From an uncultured Oscillibacter sp. (GTDB lineage: Bacteria; Bacillota; Clostridia; Oscillospirales; Oscillospiraceae), in the NCBI GenBank assembly GCA_910584995.1, contig CAJUDW010000002.1, positions 62,001 to 126,000 on the forward strand: a stretch of 64,000 nucleotides of DNA. Reading direction: 5' to 3'. Made by a program: the position numbers and the translations under genes. Shown one piece after another: positions 29,209-38,360 of the stretch; positions within the stretch are counted from its first letter, which is position 1; each line of letters begins with the position of its first letter. A model generated the notes under the pieces. That model was not told the DNA's origin. It worked only from the letters and a program-made list of their open reading frames with translations, and ran no database searches.

Positions 29209-29478
29209 ATGTATCTCCATATCGGACAGAATGAAATGCTCCCCCAGCGGCGGATTATCGGCATTTTTGATCTGGACACCTGCTCCGCCGGGAAACGCAC
29301 CCGGGAATATTTGGCCAGGGCGGAACGGGAAGGTGTGGTGTTGGATGTATCCGGTGATCTTCCGAAGTCCTTTGTCCTGTGTGACCACCCTTATCACAGG
29401 CAGATTGTGTATTTATCCCAGTTGAACTCCGCCACCCTGCAAAAGCGGGGGGAGAGCAGTTCGCTGGAGTTTGAATAA
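29209..29478 (+). CDS. remB: DUF370-family regulator (RemB/YaaB type)
   Basis: This is an 89-residue protein from ATG 29209 behind AAGGAGG; an in-frame ATG at 29194 precedes that site and is rejected. MYLHIGQNEMLPQRRIIGIF, then DLDTCSAGKRTREYL and VYLSQLNSATLQKR match the RemB/YaaB group that lies between recF and gyrB in Firmicutes. Its paralogue RemA regulates biofilm genes in Bacillus; whether this one binds DNA is not known. Confidence 0.85.
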   Translation: MYLHIGQNEMLPQRRIIGIFDLDTCSAGKRTREYLARAEREGVVLDVSGDLPKSFVLCDHPYHRQIVYLSQLNSATLQKRGESSSLEFE

Positions 29479-29483
29479 ACGAT

Positions 29484-29549
29484 ACCAAGTAACAAGGCAA
29501 AGCGAAATGGGCCGGAAAGGTACGGCTTGGTTCCCTTTGCCTTGCGGGG
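29484..29549 (+). other. Hairpin in the gyrB leader
   Basis: CAAGGCAAAG (29493-29502) and CTTTGCCTTG (29535-29544) are perfect 10-bp arms, with ACCAAG/CTTGGT further pairing potential around them. The structure ends about 25 bp before gyrB and could modulate its expression. Confidence 0.5.
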
Positions 29550-29570
29550 ATTCCCCGGAAAGGAGACAAT

Positions 29571-31520
29571 ATGGCGGAAAACGAAATCCTGCAATCCACT
29601 GCGGTTGCCGCAGAAAACGAGTACGACGCCTCGGAAATCCAGGTGCTGGAGGGTTTGGAGGCTGTGCGGAAGCGGCCCGGTATGTATATCGGGTCTACCT
29701 CTGCCTCCGGGCTGCACCATCTGGTTTATGAGATTGTAGATAACTCCATTGACGAAGCACTGGCCGGGTACTGCACGGAGATCCTTGTCCAAATCAATGC
29801 CGACGGTACCATTACCGTAGTAGACAATGGGCGCGGTATCCCGGTGGATATCCAAGCCCAGACGGGAAAGCCCGCCCTGGAGGTAGTATACACCGTGCTC
29901 CACGCCGGCGGGAAGTTCGGCGGCGGCGGATACAAGGTCTCCGGCGGCCTCCACGGCGTAGGCGGATCTGTGGTCAACGCCCTCAGCGAGTGGATGGAAG
30001 TCCAGGTACACCGGGACGGGCATATCTATGAGATGAAGTTTGCCCGGGGCCACGTGACCCAGGAGATGACCATTATCGGCGAAACGAACCATACCGGCAC
30101 TACGGTTTCCTTCAAGCCGGATCCGGAGATGTTTGAGGATACTGTTTACCAGTATGACACCCTGCACACCCGTATGCGGGAGGAGGCGTTTTTGAACGCA
30201 GGCCTCCGTATCCGCACAGTGGATCTCCGCCCCGGCCTGGAGCAGGAGGACAATATGTGCTATGAGGGGGGTATCCGGGAATTTGTCTCCTGGCTCAACA
30301 AGAGCAAGACCCTCCTCCACGAGAGCGTTATCTATGTGGCGGGCCAGAAGGAGGACTCTATGGCTGAGGTGGCCCTGCAGTATAACGACGGCTACAGCGA
30401 GATGATCCTCTCCTTCGCCAATAACGTCCACACTCCCGAGGGCGGTATGCACGAGGAGGGCTTCAAGCGGGCCCTGACCACGGTGCTGAATAACTACGGC
30501 CACAAATATAAAATGCTGAAGGAGGACGAAAAAGTCTCCGGCGAGGACTGCCGGGAGGGCATTACCTGCGTCATTTCCGTCAAGCTGACGGAGGCCCAGT
30601 TTGAGGGCCAGACCAAGGCGAAGCTGGGCAACAGCGAAATGCGGACTTTGGTCAACAACATCATGACGGAGAAGCTGGATACTTTCCTGGAGGAAAATCC
30701 CCAGGTAGGCCGGATGATCCTGGACAAGGCCCTCACCGCCAGCCGGGCCCGGGAGGCCGCCAAGAAGGCCCGGGAATCCGTCCGGCGGAAGACCGGGCTG
30801 GAGTCCGGCCAGATGCCCGACAAACTCCAGGACTGCAACGAACGTGACCCCTCCCTCTGTGAACTTTATATCGTGGAGGGTGACTCCGCCGCAGGCTCCG
30901 CCATTGACGGGCGGGACTCCCGGTTCCAGGCGATCCTGGCCATGTGGGGTAAGATGCTGAACGTGGAAAAGGCCCGGGCAGACAAGATCTACGGCAACGA
31001 CAAACTCTATCCCCTGGTGCTGGGCCTGGGCGCAGGCATCGGAGAGGAATTTGATATCAATAAATTGCGGTATCACAAGATCATCATCATGTCCGATGCC
31101 GATGTAGACGGCGCCCATATCCGGACATTGCTGCTGACCTTCTTCTTCCGGTACATGCGGCCTTTGATCGAGCGGGGCTACGTGTATTCTGCCGTGCCAC
31201 CCCTCTACAAGCTGACCCGGGGCAAGCAGCAGCGGGTTGCCTACTCCGACGAGGAACGGGATCAGGTTTCCGCCGAAATGCGGGGGGACAATCCCAATGT
31301 AAAAGTGGAGATCAGCCGCTTCAAGGGTTTGGGTGAGATGGATGCCCACGAACTGTGGGAGACCACCATGGATCCGGAAAAGCGCACCCTGCGGCGGATT
31401 ACCCTGGAGGACGCCGTAGCCGCCGATCAGATTTTCACCGTGTTGATGGGCGAGGCGGTGGAGCCCCGGAAGGAATGGATCGAGCGGAACGCCCAATACG
31501 CTGTAAATCTGGATTATTGA
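29571..31520 (+). CDS. gyrB: DNA gyrase subunit B
   Basis: GyrB supplies ATP hydrolysis and the TOPRIM part of the supercoiling enzyme. The 649 residues include GHKL motifs (EIVDNSIDEALAGY, VVDNGRGIPV, GLHGVGGSVVNALS) and TOPRIM motifs EGDSAAGSAIDGRD and DADVDGAHIRTLL. The segment usually written PLRGKILNVEKA reads AMWGKMLNVEKA here. AAAGGAG precedes ATG 29571. It forms a pair with gyrA 14 bp downstream. Confidence 0.98.
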   Translation: MAENEILQSTAVAAENEYDASEIQVLEGLEAVRKRPGMYIGSTSASGLHHLVYEIVDNSIDEALAGYCTEILVQINADGTITVVDNGRGIPVDIQAQTGKPALEVVYTVLHAGGKFGGGGYKVSGGLHGVGGSVVNALSEWMEVQVHRDGHIYEMKFARGHVTQEMTIIGETNHTGTTVSFKPDPEMFEDTVYQYDTLHTRMREEAFLNAGLRIRTVDLRPGLEQEDNMCYEGGIREFVSWLNKSKTLLHESVIYVAGQKEDSMAEVALQYNDGYSEMILSFANNVHTPEGGMHEEGFKRALTTVLNNYGHKYKMLKEDEKVSGEDCREGITCVISVKLTEAQFEGQTKAKLGNSEMRTLVNNIMTEKLDTFLEENPQVGRMILDKALTASRAREAAKKARESVRRKTGLESGQMPDKLQDCNERDPSLCELYIVEGDSAAGSAIDGRDSRFQAILAMWGKMLNVEKARADKIYGNDKLYPLVLGLGAGIGEEFDINKLRYHKIIIMSDADVDGAHIRTLLLTFFFRYMRPLIERGYVYSAVPPLYKLTRGKQQRVAYSDEERDQVSAEMRGDNPNVKVEISRFKGLGEMDAHELWETTMDPEKRTLRRITLEDAVAADQIFTVLMGEAVEPRKEWIERNAQYAVNLDY

Positions 31521-31534
31521 GGAGGTGACACCCT

Positions 31535-34051
31535 ATGGCACATAACAGGAACTACAAGCCGGAAGACATCGCCTTCCCTAACCAGGTTATCACAGAATCG
31601 GAACTGGTCAGCGAAATGGAGGAAAGCTACAAGCAATACGCCATGAGCGTCATTGTGGGCCGGGCTCTGCCGGACGTACGGGACGGCCTGAAGCCTGTCC
31701 ACCGCCGTATCCTCTACACCATGTATGAGGGCGGGCTCACCAGCGATAAGGCATTTAAAAAGTCCGTTACCTGCGTTGGCGACGTGCTGGGCCACTACCA
31801 TCCCCATGGTGACGGCAGCGTATACGATGCTATGGTCCGTCTGGCCCAGAAATTCTCCATGCGCTACACCCTGGTAGACGGCCACGGCAACTTCGGCAAC
31901 ATCGACGGCGATCCCCCCGCGGCTTACCGTTATACCGAGGCCCGCATGTCCAAGATTGCCAATGAAATGCTGAGGGATATCGACAAGGAAACCGTAGACT
32001 GGGATCCAAACTTCGACGAGACCCGGAAAGAACCCCGGGCCCTCCCCTCCCGGTTCCCTAACCTGCTGGTGAACGGTTCCAGCGGCATTGCCGTAGGCAT
32101 GGCCACTAACATCCCCCCCCACAACCTGCGGGAGGTCATCAATGCGGTAGTCTGCGTACTGGAGAACCCGGAGGCCCAGCTTTCGGATCTTATGGAGCAT
32201 ATCCAGGGGCCGGATTTCCCCACCAAGGGGATTATTATGGGCCGGGCAGGCATCCGCGCCGCCTACGCCACCGGCAGGGGCCGGATCACCGTCCGCTCCA
32301 GGACGGAATTTGAGGAATTCGGCAAGGACAGGACCCGCATTGTGGTGTCGGAACTTCCCTATCAGGTCAACAAGCGCCAGTTGATCAAAAGCATGGCGGA
32401 GCAGGTAAAGGACAAGCGGCTGGAGGGCATCAGCGACATTCGGGACGAGACGGACCGGAACGGCATGCGGATCGTCATTGAATTGAAAAAGGACGCCAAT
32501 CCCCAGGTAGTACTGAACAACCTCTTCAAGCAGACCGCCATGCAGTCCAGTTTTTCCATTATCATGCTGGCCCTGGTGGATAACCAGAAGCAGCCAAGGA
32601 TCCTCTCCCTCCGGCATATCCTGGATGAGTACATCTCTTTCCAGGAGGAGATCATCCTCCGCCGGACGAAATACGACCTCCGGAAAGCCCAGGAGAGGGC
32701 CCATTTGCTGGAGGGCCTGCTGATCGCCCAGGATAACATCGACGAAGTCATCAACATCATCCGTTCCAGCTACAACAACGCCAAAGACCGGCTGATGGAA
32801 CGGTTCAGCCTGGATGAGGTGCAGGCCCAGGCCATCTGCGAGATGCGCCTGATCTCCCTCCAGGGCCTAAACCGGGAGAAGCTGGAAGGCGAGTACAAGG
32901 AACTGGAGGAGAAAATCGACTACTTCCAGAAGCTTCTTGCAAGCGAAGAGATGCTGCGGGGCGTTTTGAAGGATGAACTCATTGAAATCCGGGACAAGTA
33001 CGGGGACGATCGGGTCACGGAGATCCAGGATGTAGAAGACGAGATCGACATTGAGGATCTTATCGTCGAGGAGCAGTGCGTATTTACCATGACCCAGGCA
33101 GGGTATATCAAGCGTACCCCCGTCAGCGAGTACGCCGCCCAGTCCAAGGGAGGACAGGGCCGCAAGGGTATGACCACCCGGGAGGAAGACGCCGTGGCGG
33201 ATGTATTCACCGCCTCCACCCACGACTATATCCTCTTTTTCACGGATACCGGTAAGGTCTACCGGAAGAAGGGCTACCAGATCCCTGTCTCCGGCAAGAC
33301 GGCCAAGGGTACCAATGTTATCAACATTTTGCAGGTGGAGCAGGGCGAACGGGTACAGACCATGATCCACACCCGTTCCATTGAGGACGACGGCCGGTTC
33401 CTGGTGATGATCACCCGGAACGGCACAGTGAAGCGGCTCCCTGCCAGCACCTTGAAGAACCTCCGGAACAACGGCATCCGGGCCTTGACCATGGAGGAGG
33501 GCGACCGGCTGATCACCGTCCGGGAGACCGACGGCGCCCAGCGGATTTTAATCGCCACCCACGACGGCATGGCCGTCTGCTTTGACGAAACCCAGATCCG
33601 GCCCACCGGGCGGCAGTCCATGGGCGTCCGGGGTATCCGCCTCCGGGAGGGGGACTACGTGGTCGGCGCGGCCCGGGCCAAAGAGGGCTTTGACGTGCTG
33701 TCCATTACGGAAAAAGGCTACGGCAAGCGGACGCCTGTGGAGGAGTACCGGATTACCAACCGGGGCGGCCTTGGCATTAAGAACTACCAGATCACGGAAA
33801 AGACCGGAAAGATTGTCAGTGTGAAGGTAGTGGACGGTTCGGAGGATCTGCTGCTGGTGACCCAGTCCGGCGTTCTGATCCGCATGGCTGTGGAGAGCAT
33901 CAAACAGACCAGCAGCCGCGCCGCCCAGGGCGTCATCGTCATGCGCTTCAAAGAGGAGGGGGATCAGGTGATCTCCATGGCCCTGGCGGAGCGGGACGCC
34001 TCCCGGGAAACCCCGGCAGAACCCATTCCGGAGAGCCCAGGAGACCTTTGA
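31535..34051 (+). CDS. gyrA: DNA gyrase subunit A
   Basis: GyrA holds the DNA-cleaving tyrosine and the wrapping C-terminal domain. The 838 residues show the winged-helix/tower region with YRYTEARMSK (catalytic Tyr), and six beta-propeller blades with a GyrA-box-like QSKGGQGRKG. In the quinolone region HPHGDGSVYD, the residue matching E. coli Ser83 is Gly94; the Asp87 equivalent (Asp98) is kept. GAGGAGGTGAC lies before ATG 31535. It is followed by a strong hairpin. Confidence 0.98.
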   Translation: MAHNRNYKPEDIAFPNQVITESELVSEMEESYKQYAMSVIVGRALPDVRDGLKPVHRRILYTMYEGGLTSDKAFKKSVTCVGDVLGHYHPHGDGSVYDAMVRLAQKFSMRYTLVDGHGNFGNIDGDPPAAYRYTEARMSKIANEMLRDIDKETVDWDPNFDETRKEPRALPSRFPNLLVNGSSGIAVGMATNIPPHNLREVINAVVCVLENPEAQLSDLMEHIQGPDFPTKGIIMGRAGIRAAYATGRGRITVRSRTEFEEFGKDRTRIVVSELPYQVNKRQLIKSMAEQVKDKRLEGISDIRDETDRNGMRIVIELKKDANPQVVLNNLFKQTAMQSSFSIIMLALVDNQKQPRILSLRHILDEYISFQEEIILRRTKYDLRKAQERAHLLEGLLIAQDNIDEVINIIRSSYNNAKDRLMERFSLDEVQAQAICEMRLISLQGLNREKLEGEYKELEEKIDYFQKLLASEEMLRGVLKDELIEIRDKYGDDRVTEIQDVEDEIDIEDLIVEEQCVFTMTQAGYIKRTPVSEYAAQSKGGQGRKGMTTREEDAVADVFTASTHDYILFFTDTGKVYRKKGYQIPVSGKTAKGTNVINILQVEQGERVQTMIHTRSIEDDGRFLVMITRNGTVKRLPASTLKNLRNNGIRALTMEEGDRLITVRETDGAQRILIATHDGMAVCFDETQIRPTGRQSMGVRGIRLREGDYVVGAARAKEGFDVLSITEKGYGKRTPVEEYRITNRGGLGIKNYQITEKTGKIVSVKVVDGSEDLLLVTQSGVLIRMAVESIKQTSSRAAQGVIVMRFKEEGDQVISMALAERDASRETPAEPIPESPGDL

Positions 34052-34103
34052 GATACCAGAAGATCCTGATTAGGAAATGTTTTCTTCCTGAAAATTAAAA
34101 TGA

Positions 34104-34141
34104 GGGAATAGACCCCGGCCTGCTGGCCGGGGTCTATTCCC
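34104..34141 (+). terminator. Perfect 17-bp hairpin after gyrA
   Basis: GGGAATAGACCCCGGCC (34104-34120) and its exact complement (34125-34141) enclose TGCT. It ends the forward gyrase operon. The GC-rich DNA stops here and an AT-rich islet follows. Confidence 0.85.
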
Positions 34142-34292
34142 CTAATTATTGGATTCTAAAAGGTAATATATCAGAAATTAAAATAAACGGCTCTAATTGT
34201 AAATGGATCAGATGAAGTATTCATGCAAATAAGGAAATATTCATTCGTCTCCTCGATAGTTTCTGTTGTTAAAGTACCGTACGGTAAATTGA

Positions 34293-34841
34293 TTAAAAAA
34301 TCAGTTGGACCACTCCTTTCTTTATAGAAATTGGGTCTGAGGATGCACCCATAAAATACAGATAATAAAGCCCAGATTCTTTAACTGCGTAAGAGTAATT
34401 AACATCTAATTCAGATTGAAATATTTGTGGTTCATACATTACCCCATCTTTGATATATCCAATAGCGATTGCCTGGGCTTTATTATTGTTAAGGGGATAC
34501 TTAGAAAAAGACCATAGGATCTTGTTTCCTTCTATACAGTTCCAGCCTTGTGAATCCTGATTTACTAAAATTCCAATAGCGCCATTTGGGACAATTACTT
34601 CGGGTGTATCCCCACCAGCATTAAATTGTATTTCGCTAATTGATGTTCCGGGATAAACGAAATCATCTGCAATTGAATGTAATATATTATTTTCTGGAAT
34701 ATCTTGATCGTATTCTTTAATCTCAGTTTTTTGAGGGAGTCCTTTTTCATGAGACTCTTTTCCAATAGTATGCCGGTTTTCTTCTGTAATCAGTTGAACT
34801 TTAGATATATTTGAAGATGAAATATTATATAGGAAGAACAA
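34293..34841 (-). CDS. Orphan low-GC gene, probable membrane-anchored extracytoplasmic protein
   Basis: The frame runs from TTG 34841 to 34293 (182 residues) and is much richer in A and T than its neighbours, with Asn/Lys/Ile-rich codons. It begins FFLYNISSSNISK and the rest looks like a beta-rich secreted domain. The same frame stays open upstream and reads KIIISVCAFTLLFFLYN, a clear transmembrane segment, but no ATG, GTG or TTG is available there except 34841. A GGAGG and AAAGG precede an ATA codon, so the real start may have been lost or be unusual. No family recognised; likely acquired DNA. Confidence 0.5.
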   Translation of the reverse strand: MFFLYNISSSNISKVQLITEENRHTIGKESHEKGLPQKTEIKEYDQDIPENNILHSIADDFVYPGTSISEIQFNAGGDTPEVIVPNGAIGILVNQDSQGWNCIEGNKILWSFSKYPLNNNKAQAIAIGYIKDGVMYEPQIFQSELDVNYSYAVKESGLYYLYFMGASSDPISIKKGVVQLIF

Positions 34842-35008
34842 TAATGTGAAAGCGCAAACGGAAATAATAATTTTAAAATAGTGAGCAGAGAATATTTTTT
34901 TACCTTTCCTCCAATCCCTTTTATTTATATGGATATATGAAGACAGTGATTTTTTGAAAAATCAGCCATTTTTAATCATTTGATTTTTTCAAAAAATTTT
35001 TCCTTGTA

Positions 35009-35037
35009 TGAAAGTATTTCCATTCGCCAATCGTATC
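35009..35037 (+). promoter_or_regulatory. Candidate ECF-type autoregulatory promoter
   Basis: TGAAAG (35009-35014) and CGTATC (35032-35037), 17 bp apart, resemble the TGAAAC/CGTA pattern of many ECF sigma promoters. They lie about 35 bp before the sigma-factor start. An ATG at 35008 would fall inside this promoter, which supports the downstream start. Confidence 0.45.
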
Positions 35038-35070
35038 CTTATTGAGCGCGCGCAAAAGGAGTTGAACGCA

Positions 35071-35562
35071 ATGAACCAGATACAGGATCAGGCGGAACGT
35101 CTTGCACATACTTACGCGGACGCCATCCTCCGCCTCAGCTATACCTATTTGAAAAACACACAGGACGCCCAGGACGTGTGCCAGACGGTTTTTGTCAAGC
35201 TGCTGGCAGACCCCCGGGAATTCCAAAGCCCGGATCACGAGCGGGCGTATATTCTCCGTATGGCCGCCAACGCCTGTAAAGATCTGCTGAAAAGCCCCTG
35301 GCGGCAGCGTACCTGCGGCCTGGAGGCCTGCGAGGAGACCGCCGCGCCAGAGGCGTCGGGCGGGGACGTGCTGGAGGCGGTGAACACCCTGCCGCCCCAT
35401 TACCGGGCCGTGATCTACCTCTTCTATTACGAGGGGTATCAGGCGGCGGAGATTGGGAAAATCCTGGGGGTTCCCACTGCCACCGTCCACACGCGGCTGG
35501 CCAGGGGACGGGAAAAACTGCGGACTTTATTGGGAGGTATGGATGATGGGCAGACAGTTTGA
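35071..35562 (+). CDS. ECF-type RNA polymerase sigma factor (first module)
   Basis: The 163-residue sigma-70 family protein starts at ATG 35071 behind AAAAGGAG. Region 2 reads AILRLSYTYLKNTQDAQDV then CQTVFVKLL; region 4 reads LPPHYRAVIYLFYYEGYQAA then EIGKILGVPTATVHTRLARG. It overlaps the DUF4179 gene by 20 bp, the usual arrangement of an ECF factor with its membrane anti-sigma. The inducing signal is unknown. Confidence 0.9.
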   Translation: MNQIQDQAERLAHTYADAILRLSYTYLKNTQDAQDVCQTVFVKLLADPREFQSPDHERAYILRMAANACKDLLKSPWRQRTCGLEACEETAAPEASGGDVLEAVNTLPPHYRAVIYLFYYEGYQAAEIGKILGVPTATVHTRLARGREKLRTLLGGMDDGQTV

Positions 35563-36622
35563 AAACGAATACCGGCAGGCCCTGGAGGGCCTGGCCTTTA
35601 CGGATGAGCAGAAGGCGTCCATTGCCGCCGGGGCGGCCCAGGCGGCCCGGCAGGAGACCCGGCGGACCCGCCGCCCTCTCGGGAAAATACTGGTGATTGC
35701 CGCATGCCTGACGGCAGTGCTGGCGGTGGGAGCCAGCGCGGCAGGCGTGCTTCCCAACCCGGCGGAGGTGTTCGCCCCCCTCTTCGGCGGGACGGTGGCC
35801 CAGACGGAAGTCATTGACAAAATCGGCCGTCCCATTGGGGCCAGCGACACGGATAAGGGCATCACCATCACCGCCGACGCCATTATGGGGGACGAGTACA
35901 ATGCCGTTGTCATCTATACCATCAGCCGGGACGACGGGGAGCGGTTTTTGCCGGAAGGTAAGACCCTGGAAGATATCAGTTTGAATATTGATGGCTATGG
36001 CGGCATTGCTTGGGGCAAAGCGGGCGCTTCGGGCATGTGCTGGTTTGTGGATGAGGATCCGGAGGATTCTGCCGTTCAATATGTGGAGGCCATGAGTTCT
36101 ACCGGCAAGCCGATGGAACATGTTACTGCCACAGTGGACTTCAGGAATCTGACCTATTGGGATGGAGAAACAAACGAGATAGTGCCTCTATATAAAGGCC
36201 ATTGGAAATTCCGCTATGAGGTTGATTTTGAGGACTGTTCTGTCCGCCTGGGAAGTGGAGAGGGAAAGAGATTCTCCCAGGACGGGGTGGAATTTAACAT
36301 TGACGAGATCAGCGTGTCCCCTATTGCGGTTCGGGTAGCTTATACGGCGGATAAAGCGGCGGTGTGGGTCGGCAGTGATAATGGACATGTATCTGAAGAG
36401 GACGCCTGGGAATCCGACCGGCTTACGGGAAATGTGGAAATCCTGTTGACTAAAACCGACGGCACGGTAATTGATCTTACCGGCGCGGGCAGCAGCATTA
36501 CCCCGGATTATGACGCGGACATCTCCCACTGCACCAAGGGACAGGTACTGGATGAGATCATCCCCCTGGAGGAGATGGAATCCATCAGCGTGGGCGGCGT
36601 GGTGTTCCCCATCGGGGGATAA
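35543..36622 (+). CDS. DUF4179-like membrane protein, probable anti-sigma factor
   Basis: The start is at ATG 35543, with GGGAGGT upstream inside the sigma gene. About 359 residues: a cytoplasmic N-terminus (about 45) that would bind sigma, one transmembrane segment (ILVIAACLTAVLAVGASAAG), then a large extracytoplasmic sensor-like domain typical of DUF4179 proteins (VIYTISRDDGERF, VDFRNLTYW). The coupling to the sigma gene suggests it holds the factor at the membrane until a signal arrives. The anti-sigma role is inference. Confidence 0.75.
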   Translation: MMGRQFENEYRQALEGLAFTDEQKASIAAGAAQAARQETRRTRRPLGKILVIAACLTAVLAVGASAAGVLPNPAEVFAPLFGGTVAQTEVIDKIGRPIGASDTDKGITITADAIMGDEYNAVVIYTISRDDGERFLPEGKTLEDISLNIDGYGGIAWGKAGASGMCWFVDEDPEDSAVQYVEAMSSTGKPMEHVTATVDFRNLTYWDGETNEIVPLYKGHWKFRYEVDFEDCSVRLGSGEGKRFSQDGVEFNIDEISVSPIAVRVAYTADKAAVWVGSDNGHVSEEDAWESDRLTGNVEILLTKTDGTVIDLTGAGSSITPDYDADISHCTKGQVLDEIIPLEEMESISVGGVVFPIGG

Positions 36623-36639
36623 CGTCCAAACAGAAAGGA

Positions 36640-36668
36640 GCCCGGAAGGGGGATTTCCCCTTCCGGGC
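36640..36668. terminator. Hairpin between the two convergent sigma modules
   Basis: GCCCGGAAGGGG (36640-36651) and CCCCTTCCGGGC (36657-36668) form a 12-bp perfect stem between convergent genes. The T-tract is weak on both sides. Confidence 0.7.
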
Positions 36669-36712
36669 CAATTGATTTTCTTCCGCCGGACAGTCCAGTT
36701 TGCGGAAAGCCG

Positions 36713-37861
36713 TCAGCTGTAGGAGCGGTGCAGCCTCAGGCACCGCCCGTCGGAATCTACGTTTGCGGCGGGCTTTCCAAACTCCCGGTTGGAAAAACTC
36801 TCCCTGGTGCTCTCTCCAAGGCAGAAGCCCAAATCATAATCCAGGATCTCAAACAGCCGCTGGAGATCGGCAGTGGAGGAAGCGTACTCTTTCACGCTGC
36901 TTTTGACCGGCCAGTCTGTGCCATTTGCCTGGTTGTAAAGGGCGGTCAGTTCCGGCAGACGGGCGTTGACCTCCTCCAGGGTAATTACGTGGTCATGGAG
37001 GTTGCCCTCCTTGTCGGTGTAGGTCCAGCCTACCTCACTCAGGTTGCCTACCAGGGCCAGGAAGAGGGGGCCCGTCTGGCAGGACATATTCAGGCAGATA
37101 AAACCGTCCGAATGGAAGGGGGGGATAAAATGCAGCGTCCAACGATAAGGTTCCCGGCTGGTGGACAGTTCCATGGTGTAGGACGCGAAGCTGGATTCCA
37201 GAGAGAAAGCATCCGCCAGCCGCCGCAGGGCAGGGGCATCCCCCACATAGGGGACACGGGCCTCGTATTGATTGGCCACGGCGGCGTCAATCAGGAGGCC
37301 GTCCTGATAGACGATCCTGCCGCAGAGGGACACCTCCGACACCCCCTCCAGGGGGATGGTGATCCGGCCCCAGCCCTCCCGGTGAAAGGGGGAGGCCTCC
37401 ACCCGCCGCCCGGTGACGGAAACGGAGCCCTCCGTGTTTTCTACATCCCACCCGAAGAAGGCCGCGGCAGACTCCACAGAGTCAATAATGAGATGCAGGG
37501 TGTTGTCTTCCTCCACATAAGTCCGCAGGGCAAAACTCTGGGGTTGGAGTGGTGTGCCGATGAGGAAGACCTTCACTGCCAGCCCTCCCACAATTACCGC
37601 CGCTGCGCAGAAGGCCGCCAGGGCTACCCGGAGGCAGTTCCGCCGCTTTACCTTCCTGAGATAGTCCACCTCCCTGTCCGCCACGTCCTCCGGTGAATTC
37701 CCAACGGGAAGAGGGTCTTTCAAATCGTCCCGTAGCGCCGCGCAGGCGGGGCAGCCCTCCAGATGGCGTTCCACCGCCTGGGCGGTTTCCGGGGAGACCA
37801 GATTATCCACATACAGCGGCAGCAGATCCCGGACTACCGGGCAGGTCAGATCATGGTTCAT
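36713..37861 (-). CDS. Zinc-finger (zf-HC2) anti-sigma factor
   Basis: The start is at ATG 37861 behind GGAGG; the stop of the sigma gene lies 11 bp inside. Residues 1-40 form the zf-HC2 anti-sigma module (CPVVRDLLPLYVDNLVSP then HLEGCPAC, the HxxxCxxC zinc motif). A membrane segment follows at about 80-100 (LAAFCAAAVIVGGLAVKVFL), and the remaining 280 residues are extracytoplasmic and unassigned. It should hold the cognate sigma inactive by zinc-dependent binding. The large outer domain suggests it senses an envelope cue. Confidence 0.85.
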   Translation of the reverse strand: MNHDLTCPVVRDLLPLYVDNLVSPETAQAVERHLEGCPACAALRDDLKDPLPVGNSPEDVADREVDYLRKVKRRNCLRVALAAFCAAAVIVGGLAVKVFLIGTPLQPQSFALRTYVEEDNTLHLIIDSVESAAAFFGWDVENTEGSVSVTGRRVEASPFHREGWGRITIPLEGVSEVSLCGRIVYQDGLLIDAAVANQYEARVPYVGDAPALRRLADAFSLESSFASYTMELSTSREPYRWTLHFIPPFHSDGFICLNMSCQTGPLFLALVGNLSEVGWTYTDKEGNLHDHVITLEEVNARLPELTALYNQANGTDWPVKSSVKEYASSTADLQRLFEILDYDLGFCLGESTRESFSNREFGKPAANVDSDGRCLRLHRSYS

Positions 37862-38333
37862 CACAAATTCCTCCTTCTCGCAAATGCTCTTTGGCACGGT
37901 AAAAGGTTACTCTGGCCCAGACTTCCGTCCGGCCGCACACATCCCCAATCTCCCGGAAGCTGAGGCCGCCGAAGGCCCGGAGATACATCACCTCCCGGGC
38001 GTCCTGGGAGAGGCTGTGGATTTGCCGAAGGAGATCCATCCGGCCCTCCTTCTCCAAAAGGCTCTCCTCCGCAGAGGAGGAGGGAATCTCCGGCAGATCC
38101 TCCGGGACCTCCCTGCCCGCTTTGCGCAGGTGCTGGTACAGGAGGTGCTTTGCGATTTGGCACAGCCACACGGAGATTTTGCAGCTGCCGTTGAAGCTGC
38201 CGATGGAGCGGACGGCCTGGTAAAAGGTCTCCTGGGTCAGATCCTCCGAAAGGGCCGGGTCATGGGACTGGGCCAGCAGGAAATGGTATACGGTCCGGGC
38301 GTGCTGCCGGTAAATGGCGTCCATATCCTCCAT
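37851..38333 (-). CDS. ECF-type RNA polymerase sigma factor (second module)
   Basis: This 160-residue sigma-70 family factor starts at ATG 38333 behind AAAGGAGG; the longer upstream frame has no site. Region 2 is HDPALSEDLTQETFYQAVRS and region 4 is LSQDAREVMYLRAFGGLSFR then EIGDVCGRTEVWARVTFYRA. It overlaps the zf-HC2 gene, so the pair is cotranscribed. It converges on the first sigma/anti-sigma module across about 90 bp. Confidence 0.9.
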   Translation of the reverse strand: MEDMDAIYRQHARTVYHFLLAQSHDPALSEDLTQETFYQAVRSIGSFNGSCKISVWLCQIAKHLLYQHLRKAGREVPEDLPEIPSSSAEESLLEKEGRMDLLRQIHSLSQDAREVMYLRAFGGLSFREIGDVCGRTEVWARVTFYRAKEHLREGGICDEP

Positions 38334-38360
38334 AACGCCGCCTCCTTTCAGGTGGTTTCC

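Noticed and set aside
29394..31496. Reverse-strand open frame of 700 codons opposite gyrB
   Set aside because: It is a shadow of gyrB, with low-complexity His/Gly/Leu-rich translation and no domain.
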